A stretch of DNA of 64,000 bases from Modicisalibacter xianhensis (lineage in GTDB: Bacteria > Pseudomonadota > Gammaproteobacteria > Pseudomonadales > Halomonadaceae). The stretch lies in the NCBI RefSeq assembly GCF_900113605.1, contig NZ_FOPY01000014.1, positions 62,001-126,000 on the forward strand, written 5' to 3'. The translations under genes were made by a program, and so were the position numbers. The notes beneath the pieces were generated by a model. It searched no databases and had not been told where the DNA came from. It saw only the letters and a list, made by a program, of their open reading frames with translations. Of the stretch, positions 8,672 to 17,939 are shown piece by piece (the first letter of the stretch is position 1; each line of letters begins with the position of its first letter).

Positions 8672-9304
8672 TTGCCAAGATTACAGTCTGGTCAAATTGC
8701 GTCCGGGATCGCCGAGAAGCAGGCGAGAATTCATAAGAGCTTGATATGGAAACAGAGGCATCTGCAGGAAATGCTCACTGAAGGCCGAATCCCTGATGGT
8801 TTTGAAGCCTACGCGTCTGTGGCATGCATTTGCGCGTGGGAGTTTAAGAGTAAGGAGAAGGGCCTGGAGATTGTCTGCTGCTCGGTCAACGCTGCAAAGA
8901 ATTGTGACCTGAATCTGTATAAGGACTTAAAAGGACTTTCGAAGCAACTCCGCGCCCTTCATAAGACCCAAGAGCAAAAAGCGCTCCGAGAACATTCTCA
9001 GGACACCTTAATCAATAAGAAGCGGTCGGATACCAAGACCGGGCTCAAAGCACGCAACAGCGACCTTAACCACCAGGTGAGCGTCCTCACAGATGCTCTC
9101 CTTCAGTTGCGCGCTGCTTACCTGGACGCAGTAAGCACGCTGGAAGCCGAAGCTCAAATGAATGCCCATCGACAAGAGGCGATGCGGCGCCACCATGCCA
9201 AGTACCGTCTTGCGCTCGTTGCTGCAAAGCAGCCTTTACCTGGCAGCCAAGTGGCTGAGGATGAGAATGATGAGAAAAATTCTCCGCTCGACGCAGGCCG
9301 CTAA
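8672..9304 (+). CDS. coiled-coil accessory protein of the recombinase operon (island gene 3)
   Basis: A 210-residue basic, helical protein, rich in Lys, Arg, Gln and Leu, with long heptad-like stretches (about residues 75-115 and 125-180). It has no catalytic motif. The position between two recombinases matches TnpC-type accessory proteins of Tn554-like elements or the small member of recombinase trios. Homology is not proven. The TTG start is supported by GGGAGG 10 bases upstream and the absence of an earlier ATG after the preceding stop. Its 3' end overlaps the next gene by about 44 bases. Confidence 0.65.
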   Translation: MPRLQSGQIASGIAEKQARIHKSLIWKQRHLQEMLTEGRIPDGFEAYASVACICAWEFKSKEKGLEIVCCSVNAAKNCDLNLYKDLKGLSKQLRALHKTQEQKALREHSQDTLINKKRSDTKTGLKARNSDLNHQVSVLTDALLQLRAAYLDAVSTLEAEAQMNAHRQEAMRRHHAKYRLALVAAKQPLPGSQVAEDENDEKNSPLDAGR

Positions 9305-10682
9305 TATCCGCGATCCGGCATTCAAAAGAGCGTACAAGTGCGATGACGCTGGTATGCCATTGATTCTCGACAATGCCGGGTATCCTTTTTGGCCGTTCAT
9401 AGACTATCTGCTACGGTACTTCGGCACGGGTACGAAGGCCGTGGGCTCACTCCAGACATATGCCGCCAATCTATCGCTCTTCGTCCAATACCTAGACAGT
9501 CTCAGGCTCCCGCTCGTCGCCATTGATGGCCAGACGATGGTCGACTTTCGCAACCACCTTCTCCGGGATAAAACAGAGCGGAGTAACAACCAGATCAACA
9601 CCATTCTGCGTCGTTGTTTCCATGCTCTTAGTTGGCTACAGCGTAGGCACTACTTCGGCGACAGTTTGGTTATTGGTACCGAGGATCCTGCGCAGATTGT
9701 CATTGGTATGGAAACGTATCAGATCCGCACTAAGCGTGGAGCAATCGCAAAGAGCACTTTCGCTCATGCTTCACTTCTACCGGTGAGTGCCCGGGTCCCG
9801 CGCTTCCCGGTATCTTCGGAGACGATTGAAGCGCTTTGGAACGCGATTCCCAGATTAGGAGTGCCAGGTGAGAGCGGCAAGTTTCGCCGGGATAGGATGA
9901 AGCTACTTCTCTCGTGCGCGGAGCAGACAGGAGCACGACGTATCGAGTTGTCGCGTTTGACAGTGAAGGATATTGAAGAGGCTAAGCGCCGTTTGGAGGA
10001 ACAGAGGCGCAGCCCCGAGAGTCAGCAGAGCGTCAGAGTTGCCATGACAGTCGCGAAGTCCGGCATCGTTAACGATGAGCGAGTTGTCGCTTTTGCACCG
10101 GAACTGATCATGCGAGCGATCCGCTGGATCAAGGGGCCGAGAAAGCGGGCGATCTTACGTGGCAAGACTAACGGTATCATAGATGCCGATCCCGGACTCC
10201 TTTTCGTCGCAAGCGATGGCCGGTCATGGGCGACGCGCTCGTTCAGCGATGAAGTGCTACAACTGAAGAAGCTGGCCGGGTTGCATGAGCCTGCGCACCT
10301 TCATCTGCTGCGCCATAACTGGATCGACATCCTGGCTTGCGCCTATGCCCTGGACACCCGGGGATCTGCGGCGGCCCAGGCCGGTATAGGCGTGCGGCTG
10401 ATGAGCCAGACAGGCCACAAATCAATGCAGGGCGTAGCGCCATACCTGCATATGGCCCATGAAAAGGCAGGCTACTTCAGCAGTGCCGAAAGGATGGCCT
10501 ATTTCGAGCGGCAAATTGCTGCCTTCTCTCACGAGCTTCAAGGCTTACGCAACGCTCTTGAGTCGGCTACCTCGCTTGAGGAGGCCAAGTTGCTCGGCAG
10601 GAATATTGATACATTACTGAGCGCTGCGAAAGAAACCCGCCCCATCGCGAGAATTAAAGACCAGAGAACGCCTGAGTTTTGA
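9261..10682 (+). CDS. tyrosine recombinase (island gene 4)
   Basis: A 473-residue integrase with an intact catalytic set: Arg226/227 in T-G-A-R-R-I-E, H348-L-L-R351, H386 in T-G-H-K-S and nucleophile Y395 in P-Y-L-H. A SAM-like core-binding domain is seen at about 35-130. The start is uncertain: ATGs at 9261, 9267 and 9270 lie within the end of gene 3; longer forms would run far into that gene. A C-terminal helix of about 60 residues follows the Tyr. As the last gene of the overlapping four-gene operon, it is expected to be coexpressed with genes 1-3. Confidence 0.85.
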   Translation: MRMMRKILRSTQAANIRDPAFKRAYKCDDAGMPLILDNAGYPFWPFIDYLLRYFGTGTKAVGSLQTYAANLSLFVQYLDSLRLPLVAIDGQTMVDFRNHLLRDKTERSNNQINTILRRCFHALSWLQRRHYFGDSLVIGTEDPAQIVIGMETYQIRTKRGAIAKSTFAHASLLPVSARVPRFPVSSETIEALWNAIPRLGVPGESGKFRRDRMKLLLSCAEQTGARRIELSRLTVKDIEEAKRRLEEQRRSPESQQSVRVAMTVAKSGIVNDERVVAFAPELIMRAIRWIKGPRKRAILRGKTNGIIDADPGLLFVASDGRSWATRSFSDEVLQLKKLAGLHEPAHLHLLRHNWIDILACAYALDTRGSAAAQAGIGVRLMSQTGHKSMQGVAPYLHMAHEKAGYFSSAERMAYFERQIAAFSHELQGLRNALESATSLEEAKLLGRNIDTLLSAAKETRPIARIKDQRTPEF

Positions 10683-10852
10683 GGAGTGCTCGGGCTTGGT
10701 GCGGCTAATATACACGGCGTTAATTGCACATAGGTTGATCCAAGCGGGTTTCAGGCAGAACCGCCATAAATACCTGATCCCCTGTACGACACCGGCGGAG
10801 CTGGCTCAGTACGGCCGGCTTGGCCACTCCAGCGGCCAGCAGGAGGTGACCC

Positions 10853-11593
10853 ATGGGGCAGCTTGAGCTGACCGTCGGGCGCTACCGCAGCCTGCGCCTG
10901 GGCGCCATCGCCGGCGGCCTCACCGCGCTGCTGGCTCAGGCCGAGGCTAACGAGGTCTCCTACCTGGCCTTTGCCGACATGCTGGTCGAGCACGAGCGCC
11001 AGACCCGCGAGGCGAAGCGCATCGACCTCTACCGGCGCCAAGCCGGCTTCCCCAGCGACAAGCGGCTGGAGGGGTTCGACTACCGGCACCAGACCACCAT
11101 CACCAAGCGCCAGATCAACGCCCTGCTGGACTTCTCCTTCCTCGATAACCGCGAGAATCTGGTGTTCATCGGCCCGCCAGGGGTGGGCAAGACTCATCTA
11201 AGCATCGGTATCGGCCAGAAGGCCATCGAGGCCGGCTACCGGGTGCTGTTCCGCAACGCCCTGGACCTGGTCGAGGAGCTGGAGCTAGCGGAGATGAAGG
11301 GCGAGCTGAAGAAGACGCTGCACAAGCTCGCCAAGGTCGACGCCCTGGTGATCGACGAGCTGGGCTACCTGCCGATGAGCCGGCAGGCGCGCTACGCGCT
11401 GTTCCAGCTGATCAACCGGTTCTACGAGCACCGGTCGCTGATCATCACCACCAACAAGGACTTCACCAGCTGGGGCGAGTTCTTCCACGACGACAACGTG
11501 GCGGTGCCGATCGTCGACCGGATCATCCATCACTCGCACCTCTACCTGCTCGGCGGGGAGAGCTACCGGCTGAAGCAGAAGACGCTCAGCTGA
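10853..11593 (+). CDS. istB: IstB-type transposition helper ATPase
   Basis: A 246-residue AAA+ protein with Walker A G-P-P-G-V-G-K-T at residues 107-114 and a Walker B region V-I-D-E-L-G-Y. IS21 IstB loads on DNA and activates the IstA transposase. Length is normal for the family (about 240-260). AGGAGGTGACCC precedes the ATG. Its partner IstA survives only as a tail, so it is probably idle unless another IS21 copy supplies IstA. Confidence 0.92.
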   Translation: MGQLELTVGRYRSLRLGAIAGGLTALLAQAEANEVSYLAFADMLVEHERQTREAKRIDLYRRQAGFPSDKRLEGFDYRHQTTITKRQINALLDFSFLDNRENLVFIGPPGVGKTHLSIGIGQKAIEAGYRVLFRNALDLVEELELAEMKGELKKTLHKLAKVDALVIDELGYLPMSRQARYALFQLINRFYEHRSLIITTNKDFTSWGEFFHDDNVAVPIVDRIIHHSHLYLLGGESYRLKQKTLS

Positions 11594-11601
11594 CGATCAC
11601 G

Positions 11602-11637
11602 GGTGGGTCAGTTTTGTTGGCCACTGGTGGGTCAGTT
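11602..11637 (+). repeat. IS21-type terminal repeats (right end)
   Basis: GGTGGGTCAGTT occurs at 11602-11613 and again at 11626-11637, 24 bases apart, directly after istB. Multiple short repeats at the ends are typical of IS21-family elements. Confidence 0.7.
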
Positions 11638-11647
11638 CTGATGGCCA

Positions 11648-11676
11648 TTGACAATGCTCGTCCAACAGCGTTCTAT
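11648..11676 (+). promoter_or_regulatory. sigma70-type promoter reading out of the IS21 end
   Basis: A perfect -35 TTGACA (11648-11653), a 17-bp spacer and a -10 TTCTAT (11671-11676) lie just past the IS right end and point at the CDF/EamA pair. The rest of 11638-11968 holds no gene that I can support, so this promoter is the best candidate to drive that pair. Confidence 0.55.
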
Positions 11677-11968
11677 GCAGACGTTCGACAAACCCGTTGC
11701 TCTTCGGCCGGTGTACCTTGTTCGTGCGGTGCTCTTCTCAAGTTGGAGGAACCGCTCATGCATGCGGGCAGATTGACGGGGTTACTCTCGAGCCTTTCGG
11801 ATCAGTCGGTGACCCAATCAGATGTCGAGTCGAAAGGGGTACGTGGCAACACTGGGCAGGGGCCGCGTCATGAATGAATCTCTGGCCATGCCGGGGCCCG
11901 GACGTGATCGCTCGAACACGATGCCCATGATCGAATGGCACGTACTGAAACGGAGACAAGGTGCGCTT

Positions 11969-12910
11969 ATGAATCACGGCAACGGCGGTCACGGCCATGC
12001 GGGGCACATGCCTTCCAGTGGATCTGGAATGGCGATTTCGGCCTGGCTGACGGGGATCTACTTCTTCATCGAGATGGGCATCGGTCTTTGGACCGGCTCG
12101 GTCGCGGTGATCTCGGACGCCTTCCACACCTTCTCGGCGGTGGGTGGCGTGCTGGTGGCCATCACCGCTGCCCGGCTCGCCCGCCGCCCGGCTGATGAGG
12201 ACCGCAGCTTCGGCTGGTATCGCGCCGAGATCGTGGGTGCCCTGGTCAACGGCGGCTTTTTGCTGGGCATGGCGCTGATCGTGGTCGTGATGGCCGGCAT
12301 GCGGATGACCGACCCCATTGATCTGTCCACGGCACCCATGCTGTGGGCGGCGGCTGGCGGCCTGCTTACCGAGATCGTCTCGCTGGGCCTGATCTGGAAA
12401 CAAAGCCGCAGCGACCTGAACGTCAAAGGCGCATTGTGGCATATCATCCAGACTTTCGTCGGCAGCCTGCTCATCATCGTCACCGCGCTGGTGATTCGCT
12501 TCACCGGGTTCTTGCTGATCGACCCGCTGCTTGGCATGGCCTTCGGCTTCGTACTGTTGTGGGCGAGCTGGGGTATCCTGCGCGATGCCACCCATTTGCT
12601 GATGGAGGGTACGCCCTCCGAGATTCGACTGGCCGAGGTGACGGAAGCACTGATAGCGCTTGACGGCGTGGAAAATGCTCATCACGTGCACGCCTGGGCA
12701 CTGACCAGCGGCCGTTACGTATTCTCCGGTCACCTGCGAATCTCCGACGGCACCGATCCACAGGCCGTGCTCAAAGCCGGCTATAGCATGCTCAAGGATC
12801 ATTATGGCTTTTTCTTCGCCACACTGCAGGTGGAGACCACCTGTCTCGACGAGTCAGGTGCCGAAGTGATCGATGTCACGCGACCGGCGAGCAAGGGAGG
12901 GCAGGCATGA
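11969..12910 (+). CDS. cation diffusion facilitator (CDF) metal exporter
   Basis: A 313-residue inner-membrane metal/H+ antiporter of the CzcD/DmeF type. It has a His/Gly-rich N-terminus (residues 2-12), six membrane segments and metal-site motifs in TM2 (S-D-A-F-H) and in TM5, and a cytoplasmic C-terminal domain. TM2 has His where Zn transporters often have Asp pairs (H-T-F-S), so the ion could be Zn2+, Co2+ or Ni2+. I chose the ATG at 11969 because the N-terminal His loop is typical; ~50 upstream codons look non-coding. It is coupled to the next gene by ATGA. Confidence 0.88.
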   Translation: MNHGNGGHGHAGHMPSSGSGMAISAWLTGIYFFIEMGIGLWTGSVAVISDAFHTFSAVGGVLVAITAARLARRPADEDRSFGWYRAEIVGALVNGGFLLGMALIVVVMAGMRMTDPIDLSTAPMLWAAAGGLLTEIVSLGLIWKQSRSDLNVKGALWHIIQTFVGSLLIIVTALVIRFTGFLLIDPLLGMAFGFVLLWASWGILRDATHLLMEGTPSEIRLAEVTEALIALDGVENAHHVHAWALTSGRYVFSGHLRISDGTDPQAVLKAGYSMLKDHYGFFFATLQVETTCLDESGAEVIDVTRPASKGGQA

Positions 12911-13821
12911 ACACCCTCCTTCTGCTTGCGCTGATCACGGTCTCCGAGGCGACCATCGGTGTGTTCGTTAAGCTTACCGACGGGCGGATTCCGATCCAAA
13001 CTTTGACCTTCTATGCCATGGCCTTCGCGGCGGCCTTCCTATTCATAGCGCGGGCCCTGGCAACTCGGCAATGGCCTCGGTTTCCCAAAGGCAACGTCAA
13101 GGATACCGCCATCATCGGCGTACTGATCGCCGCCCAGGGCGGCGTCTTCAACTTCGCCATGTCACTTGTGCCGATCGCCAACGCGGTGATCTTCTGGAGC
13201 ATCGCGCCATTCTTCGTGTTCATCTTTTCGGCGCTGTTCTTGGGCGAGAAGGCGCGCAGGAGCTATGTCTTGATCTTCGCCATCGCCCTGATCGGTATCG
13301 CGCTCGCCAATCCGCTCGGCGGCGGCCATATGCTGGGCAACCTCGTGGCGCTGGCCACCGGGGCGATCTACGCCGCGATGGTTACCTACATGCGCTATGA
13401 GGGCAAGACCGAGACCGGGAATGACATCGCCTGGTCGCTGCTAGTCGCGGCGCTGGTGCTCTCGCCGTTCCTGTTGATCGCGGGTCCCGGCCAGGTGGCG
13501 ATGACGATCGCCTATCCGGCACTCGGCGTGGAACTGCCGGTGATGCTCTGGGCCGCAAGCCTGGGCATCGTGTCCACGGGCTTCGCCTATTTCGGCATCT
13601 CCATCGTCTTGAAGTCGCTCAATGCCAACGTCTATGCCCTGGTCGATATCATCGTCTCGCCGGTGGTGGCCTCGAGCCTGGGTTTTCTGATCTTCGCAGA
13701 GGTGCCGGGCCGAGGCATGATCTATGGCGGCGCCTTGCTGCTCGGCGCCGGCTTCTGGCTGACCCGCGAGATGTCGCGGGGTCGGGAAAGCCAGGCCGTG
13801 CATCCCTGTCAGTGCGTATAG
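12907..13821 (+). CDS. EamA/DMT-family permease
   Basis: A 304-residue drug/metabolite transporter superfamily protein. It has ten hydrophobic segments in two EamA repeats (about 1-140 and 150-290). The start overlaps the CDF stop by 4 bases, so both are translated together. The substrate cannot be predicted; members export amino acids, metabolites or drugs. The last 10 codons lead into a scrambled region, so the extreme C-terminus may be altered. Confidence 0.85.
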   Translation: MNTLLLLALITVSEATIGVFVKLTDGRIPIQTLTFYAMAFAAAFLFIARALATRQWPRFPKGNVKDTAIIGVLIAAQGGVFNFAMSLVPIANAVIFWSIAPFFVFIFSALFLGEKARRSYVLIFAIALIGIALANPLGGGHMLGNLVALATGAIYAAMVTYMRYEGKTETGNDIAWSLLVAALVLSPFLLIAGPGQVAMTIAYPALGVELPVMLWAASLGIVSTGFAYFGISIVLKSLNANVYALVDIIVSPVVASSLGFLIFAEVPGRGMIYGGALLLGAGFWLTREMSRGRESQAVHPCQCV

Positions 13822-13921
13822 ATTTTACCGAGGACGAAATACTTCGGCTGTTTGCCGCGAGCCTCGCCGGTGGGCACGCACCAACGGGTGCGTACCTGGG
13901 GATTCGGACGCTGCGGCACCA

Positions 13922-14258
13922 GCCCGCACTCGGTGAACAGCAACCCGACCCTGAAAGGGTCGAGCCCGATCGACTGTCGCGCCTGCAGGCTGAGTCCTAC
14001 CGCGAAGGCCCCAAGGCCGAGCATCGCCAGCAGCGTCAGCGTCAGGAAGCCACCGATGAGCCGGCTGTTCGTGAACATGATGGTAGAGCAACAGCCACAT
14101 CGCACCGGCGAGTCCTGCCGTGACCACGAAGGGCCAGGCCACGGGCCCGCCGAGCAGCCTCTCGGATTGCGGCATCACCATCGGTATGCTGGCGAGCCAA
14201 CCGTTGAGCATGGGGCCGGACAAAAACCCCAGTGTGGAGGCGGCACTGAGCCAGGCAA
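13922..14258 (-). pseudogene. internal fragment of an MFS transporter gene
   Basis: Close DNA and protein similarity to part of the intact transporter at 22354-23694 (the S-A-A-S-T-L-G-F-L-S-G-P block through to the L-L-F-T-E-C block). About 54 bases are missing internally and the frame shifts around 14050-14080. Between 13822 and 13921 lies another short in-frame tail of unknown origin. First piece of a three-gene graveyard. Confidence 0.85.
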
Positions 14259-14260
14259 AT

Positions 14261-14473
14261 GCCACGGTCCATCAACGGCTCAGCCAGCTGGACCATGAGG
14301 ATCAGCGAATGGCAGGACACCGTCATCGATTCCACGAAGCCCTCGGCCGAGCAATCGGTGAGGCGTCCATGCAGCTCCTCCTTGCGTGCCCAGGCGGTGG
14401 AGTGTATGAGGAAGTCCAGCCCCCCAACGCTGGTAGATCGCTTCGAATACCGCCTCCAGTTGCCTTGGCACCG
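14261..14473 (-). pseudogene. internal fragment of a fabI-like gene
   Basis: Matches the intact enoyl-ACP reductase at about 25455-25665, including the A-W-A-R-K-E-E-L-H-G-R-L-T-D-C block, with several substitutions and a frame change near 14420. The left junction with the MFS fragment falls at GCCACGGTCC; the right junction with the PhaC fragment at CACCGTCCCGCC. Confidence 0.85.
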
Positions 14474-14583
14474 TCCCGCCCTATGGCGGCCGCGGCGGTT
14501 GACAGCAGGGTTCCGTCCAAGCAATAGCCCACGCCGTGGACAGGCTGCGCCGGGTAGATGGCCGTGATCGCGTCGAGGGCCGC
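14474..14583 (-). pseudogene. internal fragment of a phaC-like gene
   Basis: Matches the intact PHA synthase around its active site (31363-31472), with the G-Y-C-L-x-G nucleophile block but one Gly replaced by Asp and flanking frames lost. Between 14584 and the V-ATPase stop at 14672 is the short tail of another unidentified minus-strand gene (ending L-A-I-V-D-G). Confidence 0.85.
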
Positions 14584-14671
14584 GTAGTGCACCAAGGTTC
14601 AGCCGTCGACGATGGCCAGACGGTCGTCCTGCTGGTCGATGCGGCCCGGCTCGGTGATGGATGAAGATATT

Positions 14672-16519
14672 TCATCTTTTCGACGTGGACTCATTCGACG
14701 CTTCCAGCGGTGCTGCCAGTTCGAGTCCCGCTTGTTGGGCCAATCGTTCTATCTCCCGGTAGTGACGACGATACTCGCTGGAATCCAGCGGGGCGTAGTT
14801 GAGGTTCTTCATCTCGCTGGCCAGGGCGGTGAAGTACTCGCGAATGGCGTCCTTCTCCTCGAAGGCGTATGTCGCGTTCACCAGCGGATGGATCAGTTCC
14901 AGGCTGCGCCGCTGGCGCGCCGGGGAGGTGCTGCCATCCACCGCATCGAAGGCATCCTGCTGGAGATAGACCAGATCGAGGAAGGCGGCCTTGTGGTAGG
15001 TGAGGAAGTCCTCGAGTGTGATGCCCTCGTCCCCGGTGACCTGCATCATCTGGTTGACGTCCTCCCCATCGTGAAGCAGCTGTAATAATTCGTCGATTCG
15101 CCCCGGCCACTCCTTGCCGAGACGCTCGGCGATGGCGGGTTCGAGCTCGGCTCGATAGCGTGACCAGGAGAGCAGGGGATCTACCGCCGGATAGAAGCGC
15201 TTGTAGGCGCGCTCGGATGACAGACCGAGAAACGCCTTGACCGTACTCAGGGTCGCCTGGGTCACCGGCTCCTCGAAGTTGCCGCCGGAGGGGGAGACGG
15301 TGCCGATCAGGGTCAGGCTGCCGCTGTCGCCGGCGTTGTTCCGAATCACGCCGGCGCGTTCGTAGACGCTGCGCACCGCCGAGTCCAGGTAGGCGGGGTA
15401 GGCCTCCTCGCCGGGAATCTCCTCCATGCGTCCGGAGGTCTCGCGCATCGCCTGGGCCCAGCGCGAGGTGGAGTCGGCGATCAGCAGCACGTCGAGCCCC
15501 ATCTGACGATAGTATTCGCCGAGGGTGATGCCGGTGTAGATGGAGGCCTCCCGGGCGGCCACCGGCATCGAGGAGGTGTTGCAGACGATCACGGTGCGGT
15601 CCATCAGCGAGCCGCCGGTGGTCGGGTCGCTGAGTCGCGGGAACTCGGTGATGGTCTCCACCACCTCGCCGGCCCGCTCGCCGCAGGCGACGATGATCAC
15701 GATATCCACGGTGGAGTAGCGGGCGATAAGGTTCTGCAGCACCGTCTTGCCGGCGCCGAAGGGGCCGGGAATGCAGGCGGTGCCGCCGGTGGCGATGGGG
15801 AAGAAGGTATCGATCACCCGAATGGTGGTGTCCAGGGGGCGGTCGGGATAGAGCCGCTCGCTGGCGTGGCTGGCGAGCAGGCGCTGCGGCAGCGGTGTGC
15901 GCACCGGCCAGCGCTGGGCCAGGGTGACCCGGCGCTCGACGCCCGCCTCGTCGACGAGGCGCGCCACCGGTACGTCCACGGCGAAGCTGCCCTCCTGGAT
16001 CCAACTCACCTCCTGCTCCCCCCGGGTGTCGAAGGGCACCATGATGCGGTGGGTGAAACGCCCCTCCTGCACGGTGCCCAGGGTGTCCCCGGCGCGCAGT
16101 TTGGCGCCCATGCGCACCCTGGGGGAAAAGGACCACTTGGTGGTCCTGTCCAGGGCCGCCAGGTGTAGCCCCCGAGGCAGGAAGAAGCCGGACTGCAGGG
16201 CGATCTGCTCCAGGGGGTTCTGCAGGCCGTCGTAGATCTGCCCCAGCAGACCCGGGCCGAGGGTGACCGAGAGCATCTCGCCGGTCTGCTCCACGCCGTC
16301 GCCCACCTTGATGCCGCCGGTATCCTCGAAGACCTGAACGTCCGCCCGCTTGCCCTGGACTCGCAGCACTTCGCCCTTGAGGCGGACGTCCCGTTCCTCC
16401 TCATCCTGGGCGGGACGGATATAGACCACCTCGTTCTTCATCAGCCCCTTCGAATCTTCAAGAGCCTCGATGACCACGATATCGTCCTGGACATTGACCA
16501 CCCGGCAATCCTTATCCAT
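14672..16519 (-). CDS. ntpA: V/A-type ATPase catalytic subunit A
   Basis: The 615-residue catalytic subunit of a bacterial V/A-ATPase. The P-loop G-P-F-G-A-G-K-T is at residues 252-259, with the family-specific A-C-G-E-R block about 25 residues later. An N-terminal beta-barrel (1-75) and the non-homologous insert (about 110-190) are present, and the length is normal (580-620). It binds and turns over ATP at the A3B3 head. ATG at 16519 has AGGAGG 9 bases upstream; a GTG one codon earlier is equally possible. It is last in the operon, whereas in Chlamydia/Borrelia-type operons A precedes B. Confidence 0.95.
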   Translation of the reverse strand: MDKDCRVVNVQDDIVVIEALEDSKGLMKNEVVYIRPAQDEEERDVRLKGEVLRVQGKRADVQVFEDTGGIKVGDGVEQTGEMLSVTLGPGLLGQIYDGLQNPLEQIALQSGFFLPRGLHLAALDRTTKWSFSPRVRMGAKLRAGDTLGTVQEGRFTHRIMVPFDTRGEQEVSWIQEGSFAVDVPVARLVDEAGVERRVTLAQRWPVRTPLPQRLLASHASERLYPDRPLDTTIRVIDTFFPIATGGTACIPGPFGAGKTVLQNLIARYSTVDIVIIVACGERAGEVVETITEFPRLSDPTTGGSLMDRTVIVCNTSSMPVAAREASIYTGITLGEYYRQMGLDVLLIADSTSRWAQAMRETSGRMEEIPGEEAYPAYLDSAVRSVYERAGVIRNNAGDSGSLTLIGTVSPSGGNFEEPVTQATLSTVKAFLGLSSERAYKRFYPAVDPLLSWSRYRAELEPAIAERLGKEWPGRIDELLQLLHDGEDVNQMMQVTGDEGITLEDFLTYHKAAFLDLVYLQQDAFDAVDGSTSPARQRRSLELIHPLVNATYAFEEKDAIREYFTALASEMKNLNYAPLDSSEYRRHYREIERLAQQAGLELAAPLEASNESTSKR

Positions 16520-17231
16520 CACTCTCGACCTCCTGAAAAAGCACTCCGTAGTCGCCGAGCCCCCGCGCGATATCGGCTCGCAGACGACGCTGTGCCGCCT
16601 CGGCGTTGTAGCGCCGCCAGGCGGCGATCAGTCGCCAGCGCAGCCAGTAGATGACGACCTCGCGAAAGTCGAAGCGGTCATAGCGCCGCGCCCGCTCCAG
16701 CCGCCGCCAGTTCTCCTCGATGAGCCGTCGCTCCAGCTCCCGGGGACGGTCCTGCGCCAGATGCTCCCGGGCCTCGGCGAGCCAGGGAAAGACCGCTCCC
16801 AGGCCGAACAGCGCTGCCTGCCAGTGGGCGCCGATATGCGCCAGGCGCGGGCCGATTCCCCAGGTTTCGCCCAAGGCCGGAGCAGGGTCGCCGGACCGGC
16901 GTCGACGCAGGGCCGCCACCAGGGTGCACTGTTCGAGCTGGGCCTCGACGAGATCTTTCACACCCTGCTCCGCCAGCCGAGGCGCCGCCTGCCGGTAGCG
17001 ATGAATATAGGCCACGGTGGACAACTCCAGGCCCAGATGCCGCCAGTCGAGCAGGCTCTCCAGCGCCTCTAGCGTGTCGCGATGGGCGTCGCTCAGAGTC
17101 TCCAGGCGACGCTCCAGACGAATCGCCGAGATCGGCAGGGGCTCGCGGCCGAAGGGCGTGGCGGGCAGGGCCGGCAGGCTGGCGAGCAGGTCGACGTACT
17201 GGTGGCGTTTGGACATCGTTGTTAATGACAT
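16512..17231 (-). CDS. DUF2764 V-ATPase-associated subunit (subunit C analogue)
   Basis: A 239-residue protein, almost all helical, rich in Arg, Leu and Trp. It sits between subunits E and A, the place held by DUF2764 proteins in spirochaete and chlamydial V-ATPase operons. These are thought to replace subunit C, the link between central stalk and membrane motor. It overlaps the A-subunit start by a few bases and follows E after 2 bases. A second in-frame ATG at 17216 cannot be excluded as start. The DUF2764 assignment rests on context and helical pattern more than on a sharp motif. Confidence 0.7.
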   Translation of the reverse strand: MSLTTMSKRHQYVDLLASLPALPATPFGREPLPISAIRLERRLETLSDAHRDTLEALESLLDWRHLGLELSTVAYIHRYRQAAPRLAEQGVKDLVEAQLEQCTLVAALRRRRSGDPAPALGETWGIGPRLAHIGAHWQAALFGLGAVFPWLAEAREHLAQDRPRELERRLIEENWRRLERARRYDRFDFREVVIYWLRWRLIAAWRRYNAEAAQRRLRADIARGLGDYGVLFQEVESDG

Positions 17232-17233
17232 CG

Positions 17234-17923
17234 CTACTTGACGATGCCTTCGAGCATGGCGCGAAAGCGCGGCTGCAGATGCTGCAATAGCAGCTCCGCC
17301 ACCGCCTCGTCGCTGAAATCGAGCTCCATCTCGTGCTCGTGCAGGCGGATGCGCAGGCCGCTTGCGTGCTCGCCTGTGGTGAAGCGTACCCCCTCACGCA
17401 GCACCTCCCGGGCCTGGGCGGCCACGAACCAGGAAAGCGTGCCCTCCTTGAGCGCTTCCGGGCGGCGACGCAGCTCCTCCAGCCCCACCGCGTCCCGGGG
17501 CAGCATCACTTCGATGTCGTTCTCCGCCTCCAGCGGCGACTCGGCCCGGGTGCGGGCGGCGAGTTCGAGAATCAGCCGCTGCAGCAGGTCCTCCCGGGAC
17601 AGGGCCTCGCCCACCAGCCAGCGTAGATGATCGCGAAAGCGGTGGGTCAGGGTGGCCTGCATCTCCAGCACCGCGTCCCGGGCGGCGACCCGCAGCGCTT
17701 CCCTGGCGGCGTTTTCCAGGCGCCCGGCTTCCTCTCGGGCCTCCCGACGCAGTTCCTCGGCGTCCCGCTCCGCCTGCTCGATCATCCAGGTGGCGCGACG
17801 CTCCGCATCCCCCACGATGCGCCGGGCTTCCTCCCGGCCCTGCTCGACCCCCTCGCCGCGCAGCCGCTCGATCAGCGCCTCGACGCCGGAGGAGGCGCCC
17901 TGCAGGGATTCCGCTTGACTCAT
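17234..17923 (-). CDS. ntpE: V/A-type ATPase peripheral-stalk subunit E
   Basis: A 229-residue stator protein. The long N-terminal charged coiled coil (about residues 15-95, rich in Glu, Arg and Ala) and the C-terminal globular domain (about 100-229) are the subunit E pattern. No subunit G/H gene is found in the operon, so E may pair with itself or with a partner encoded elsewhere, as in other reduced bacterial sets. AGGAG lies 6 bases before the ATG. Confidence 0.88.
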   Translation of the reverse strand: MSQAESLQGASSGVEALIERLRGEGVEQGREEARRIVGDAERRATWMIEQAERDAEELRREAREEAGRLENAAREALRVAARDAVLEMQATLTHRFRDHLRWLVGEALSREDLLQRLILELAARTRAESPLEAENDIEVMLPRDAVGLEELRRRPEALKEGTLSWFVAAQAREVLREGVRFTTGEHASGLRIRLHEHEMELDFSDEAVAELLLQHLQPRFRAMLEGIVK

Positions 17924-17939
17924 GAGGATCTCCTCGAAC

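Larger units (their letters stand above)
10784..11637 (+). mobile_element. IS21-family remnant (istA 3' tail, istB, right end)
   Basis: An intact istB is preceded by an in-frame tail that could be the last ~27 codons of istA, ending in a TGA (10864-10866) that overlaps the istB start region, as in IS21 elements. The rest of istA and the left terminus are missing. The right end is marked by two GGTGGGTCAGTT repeats. The left border is approximate. The element lies directly behind the recombinase operon and cannot transpose by itself. Confidence 0.65.

Noticed and set aside
11756-12802. Long minus-strand frame opposite the CDF gene
   Set aside because: Antisense frame rich in Arg, His and Gln, without ribosome binding site or homology.
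14691-16136. Long minus-strand frame inside the A subunit gene
   Set aside because: Arg/His/Pro-rich shadow frame of the catalytic subunit, without start signal.
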